This document shows, piece by piece, positions 63,301 through 64,000 of a stretch of DNA of 64,000 bases. Origin of the DNA: Lutjanus erythropterus (taxonomy: Eukaryota > Chordata > Actinopteri > Lutjaniformes > Lutjanidae); NCBI GenBank assembly GCA_020091685.1, contig CM034606.1, positions 17,562,695 to 17,626,694 of the forward strand. Direction: 5' to 3'. Numbering within the stretch: the first letter of the stretch is position 1; every line of letters starts with the position of its first letter. Below the pieces are notes generated by a model. That model was given only the letters and a program-made list of their open reading frames with translations. It was not told the DNA's origin and did not search any database. The position numbers and the translations under genes are program-made.

Positions 63301-64000
63301 CCAGGTAACTCAAAACAACCTGGCTGGGAGTGTTACACAGCGGAGGGAGATTTATTATTTGACACGATATTAAGATAACAGCACATATTAGCCCCGTCTT
63401 AAAAGATCATGTAGGAAAAAGGCAAATTTGATTCATCCTATAGTGCAAGAAAAGCAGCGAGAAAGCCCAGATGATATTGTTTACTGAGCAAACACTCAGG
63501 GACCTCAGCTGATCAGCACAGTACACAGTGTTCAGGGACACACATGCACGAACACACTGGCTGAACCTCTAGGCATCGGACTGTGGCGTGACAGCCTTAC
63601 ATACAAATTCACAGTGTAGCGTCAGGCCTGTTTACGGTTCAGCGTATTCTGACATGCAAACAGGCCTGACAGGCAGTACTGAATAAACAAAGTTAAATCC
63701 ACCAACTGTAGCTGTAGCTCAAAACACCTGACAGGTTGACATCAGCATGTGTAATGAAAAGATATTTAGATGCCTCTCTGTTTTTCCTGAATTTTACAAC
63801 TCAACCCCTTAAAACTTTATCAAAACCATAACTCTCAGAGGAGAAATCTGTAATATATCTACTGTAATAAGTCATAAAATGATATGCCATGATATGTCAT
63901 CAGAGATCAAGGAAACATGTTAAGTTGAAATATTCACTTCTCTGACAACAATGCTGCAGCCATGTTGCCCCTTTGTTTGCCCGTTTCACATTAATTAGAG
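60328..64000. other. sema4g upstream intron, no exon found
   Basis: Read on the minus strand for a signal-peptide exon of sema4g; none was recognised. It is probably the long intron separating the signal-peptide or 5' UTR exons from the rest. 61390-61560 and 63880-64000 carry fragments of the hAT-like family (ATATCATCAGAGATCAA; GATATGTCATCAGAGATCAA), and 61622-61690 carries part of the teleost middle repeat with a short tandem duplication of TAATAAGCTTC. Confidence 0.5.
62530..62598. repeat. Compound (CA)n microsatellite
   Basis: CA runs interrupted by TACA and GACA, ending in about 14 clean units. Confidence 0.9.

Noticed and set aside
1..64000. CRISPR array, prokaryotic operon, phage or defence system
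   Set aside because: No regularly spaced direct repeats, Shine-Dalgarno-led gene clusters or related proteins; the window is vertebrate.

Overview
The window is vertebrate nuclear DNA, most likely from a percomorph teleost. It has one interrupted gene with GT-AG introns, long A/T-rich non-coding stretches, many (CA)n/(TG)n microsatellites, and diverged copies of repeat families I associate with ray-finned fish: a tRNA-type SINE with an (ATGG)n tail, Tc1/mariner and hAT relics, foldback MITEs and an L2/Maui-like LINE piece. There is no bacterial gene organisation, CRISPR array or operon.

Right third (about 48.2-60.3 kb, minus strand): thirteen exons of a class 4 semaphorin, identified as sema4g. 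They join in frame with compatible phases at all twelve junctions and encode about 852 residues: most of the Sema domain, the PSI domain, one Ig-like domain, a proline-rich stalk, one transmembrane helix and a roughly 167-residue cytoplasmic tail ending in a class I PDZ ligand (ESSV). The signal-peptide exon and extreme N-terminus were not found between 60.3 and 64 kb and probably lie beyond the window.

Around 15.2-15.6 kb there is a CpG-rich block with a GC box, a short CAG/CTG run and, on the minus strand, a good 5' splice site. It reads as the promoter and first (probably 5' UTR) exon of another minus-strand gene whose body would continue towards or past position 1. I could not identify that gene. 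The order would then be head-to-tail: sema4g ends at about 48 kb and the next minus-strand start lies near 15.5 kb, with about 32 kb of apparently non-coding DNA between.

The remainder (1-15 kb, 15.6-48 kb, 60.3-64 kb) has no exon I can defend. It holds interspersed repeats, several with recognisable inverted ends and two or more copies in the window that can be compared, plus microsatellites and a degenerate A-rich tandem repeat near 29 kb. I found no evidence of a novel biological system. The points most worth checking are splice-related: a CA repeat abutting a sema4g 5' splice site, a MITE ending about 40 nt from the last-exon acceptor, and the unassigned CpG-island first exon.
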